Under the pieces are notes generated by a model. That model saw only the letters and a list, made by a program, of their open reading frames with translations. It did not search any database and was not told the origin of the DNA. The position numbers and the translations under genes were made by a program. This document shows positions 63,773-64,000 of a DNA stretch of 64,000 bases, piece after piece. The DNA is from Bacillus sp. PK3_68 (GTDB taxonomy: Bacteria > Bacillota > Bacilli > Bacillales > Domibacillaceae). The stretch lies in assembly GCF_003600835.1 (NCBI RefSeq), contig NZ_NQYC01000001.1, positions 868,001-932,000 on the forward strand, in the 5' to 3' direction. Every line of letters starts with the position of its first letter. The stretch's first letter is position 1.

Positions 63773-64000
63773 TTAATCTTCAATTAAACTCCATCGTTTA
63801 TCATTGAGCCTTTCAACTAATTCGCTTTTCTTCTTTGAAATATGAAGAACCACACTCCGCTTAGATTTTTTCCTTATTGTTCCATCCAATTAATACTACC
63901 GGGCCTGCATGCTCTTCGCCTATTGAAAAGCACCTCTGTCATTTTTATAATCCATCGATTTTTTCATTACTTCAGGCATTCCAATCGCATCAAAAAAAGC
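63773..64000 (-). pseudogene. Partial gene at the right edge, frame uncertain
   Basis: The minus strand reads protein-like from the window edge: FFDAIGMPEVMKKSMDYKND, then in the next frame IGEEHAGPVVLIGWNNKEK, then in a third frame SVVLHISKKKSELVERLNDK to a stop at 63773-63775. Two frame changes at short A-runs suggest the same one-base deletions seen elsewhere or true decay. The family is not recognised and the 5' end is outside the window. Confidence 0.35.

Overview
The window looks like one contig of an endospore-forming, low-GC Gram-positive bacterium of the Bacillaceae. The evidence is a Bacillus-type 16S rRNA 5' half at the left edge on the minus strand, strong AGGAGG-type ribosome binding sites, and typical Bacillus genes: Spo0E-like phosphatases, YjcZ, YdjO, DUF2642, an SLH protein, DedA and coaD. 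I cannot name a species from the sequence alone.

Layout. 1-0.9 kb: 16S rRNA (partial, minus) with two tandem promoters. 1.3-2.5 kb: secreted M14 carboxypeptidase. 3.0-6.0 kb: 4Fe-4S ferredoxin and KorAB-type 2-oxoacid:ferredoxin oxidoreductase. 6.1-19.9 kb: an aromatic-ring catabolic cluster, all on the minus strand. It holds a Rieske dioxygenase alpha/beta pair, a BphB-like cis-dihydrodiol dehydrogenase, an extradiol ring-cleavage dioxygenase, an alpha/beta hydrolase, a ThDP-dependent decarboxylase-like enzyme, an aldehyde dehydrogenase, an aspartate-dehydrogenase-like protein, a divergent SDR, a cupin, a two-domain VOC protein, an MFS transporter and an IclR regulator. A repeated operator-like motif (GTTTTATATACAAAAC and relatives) lies before the hydrolase, MFS and cupin genes. 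20-30 kb: small housekeeping and stress genes (GNAT, DedA, SRPBCC/ArsR, SLH, DUF402, DUF2164) in gene-poor sequence. 30-32.3 kb: pentapeptide-repeat protein and an IS3-family element that landed in the loop of its terminator. 33.3-37.6 kb: TRAP transporter with an Ldh2-family dehydrogenase. 38-42.2 kb: coaD, two small hydrophilic proteins, Mn-catalase, a c-di-GMP riboswitch before a CheY-like gene, a Spo0E-like gene and a probable forespore small RNA. 42.5-46.9 kb: amino-acid ABC transporter plus a saccharopine/lysine-dehydrogenase-like enzyme, divergent from a GntR regulator. 47-54 kb: many very small, spore-former-type genes. 54-56.4 kb: an acetyltransferase with an unusual tRNA-like leader, then a MATE exporter. 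56.8-64 kb: M28 peptidase, LysE exporter with a decayed XRE-cupin regulator, SDR, CAP-domain protein and a PAS-PAS-GGDEF protein.

How the genes work together. In the catabolic region the predicted steps are ring dihydroxylation, dehydrogenation to a catechol, meta cleavage and hydrolysis. A 2-oxoacid decarboxylase and an aldehyde dehydrogenase may handle a side chain or a cleavage product. No dedicated dioxygenase ferredoxin or reductase is seen; the nearby 4Fe-4S ferredoxin and KorAB are possible but unproven electron sources.

Caution on sequence quality: eight genes (korA, an SDR, the MFS, an SRPBCC gene, a CWC-family gene, a DMT transporter, the M28 peptidase and the PAS-GGDEF gene) are each broken by one-base deletions in or next to short homopolymer runs. 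Restoring one base (two in the SRPBCC gene) gives a full-length protein. This pattern points to sequencing or assembly error more than to decay.
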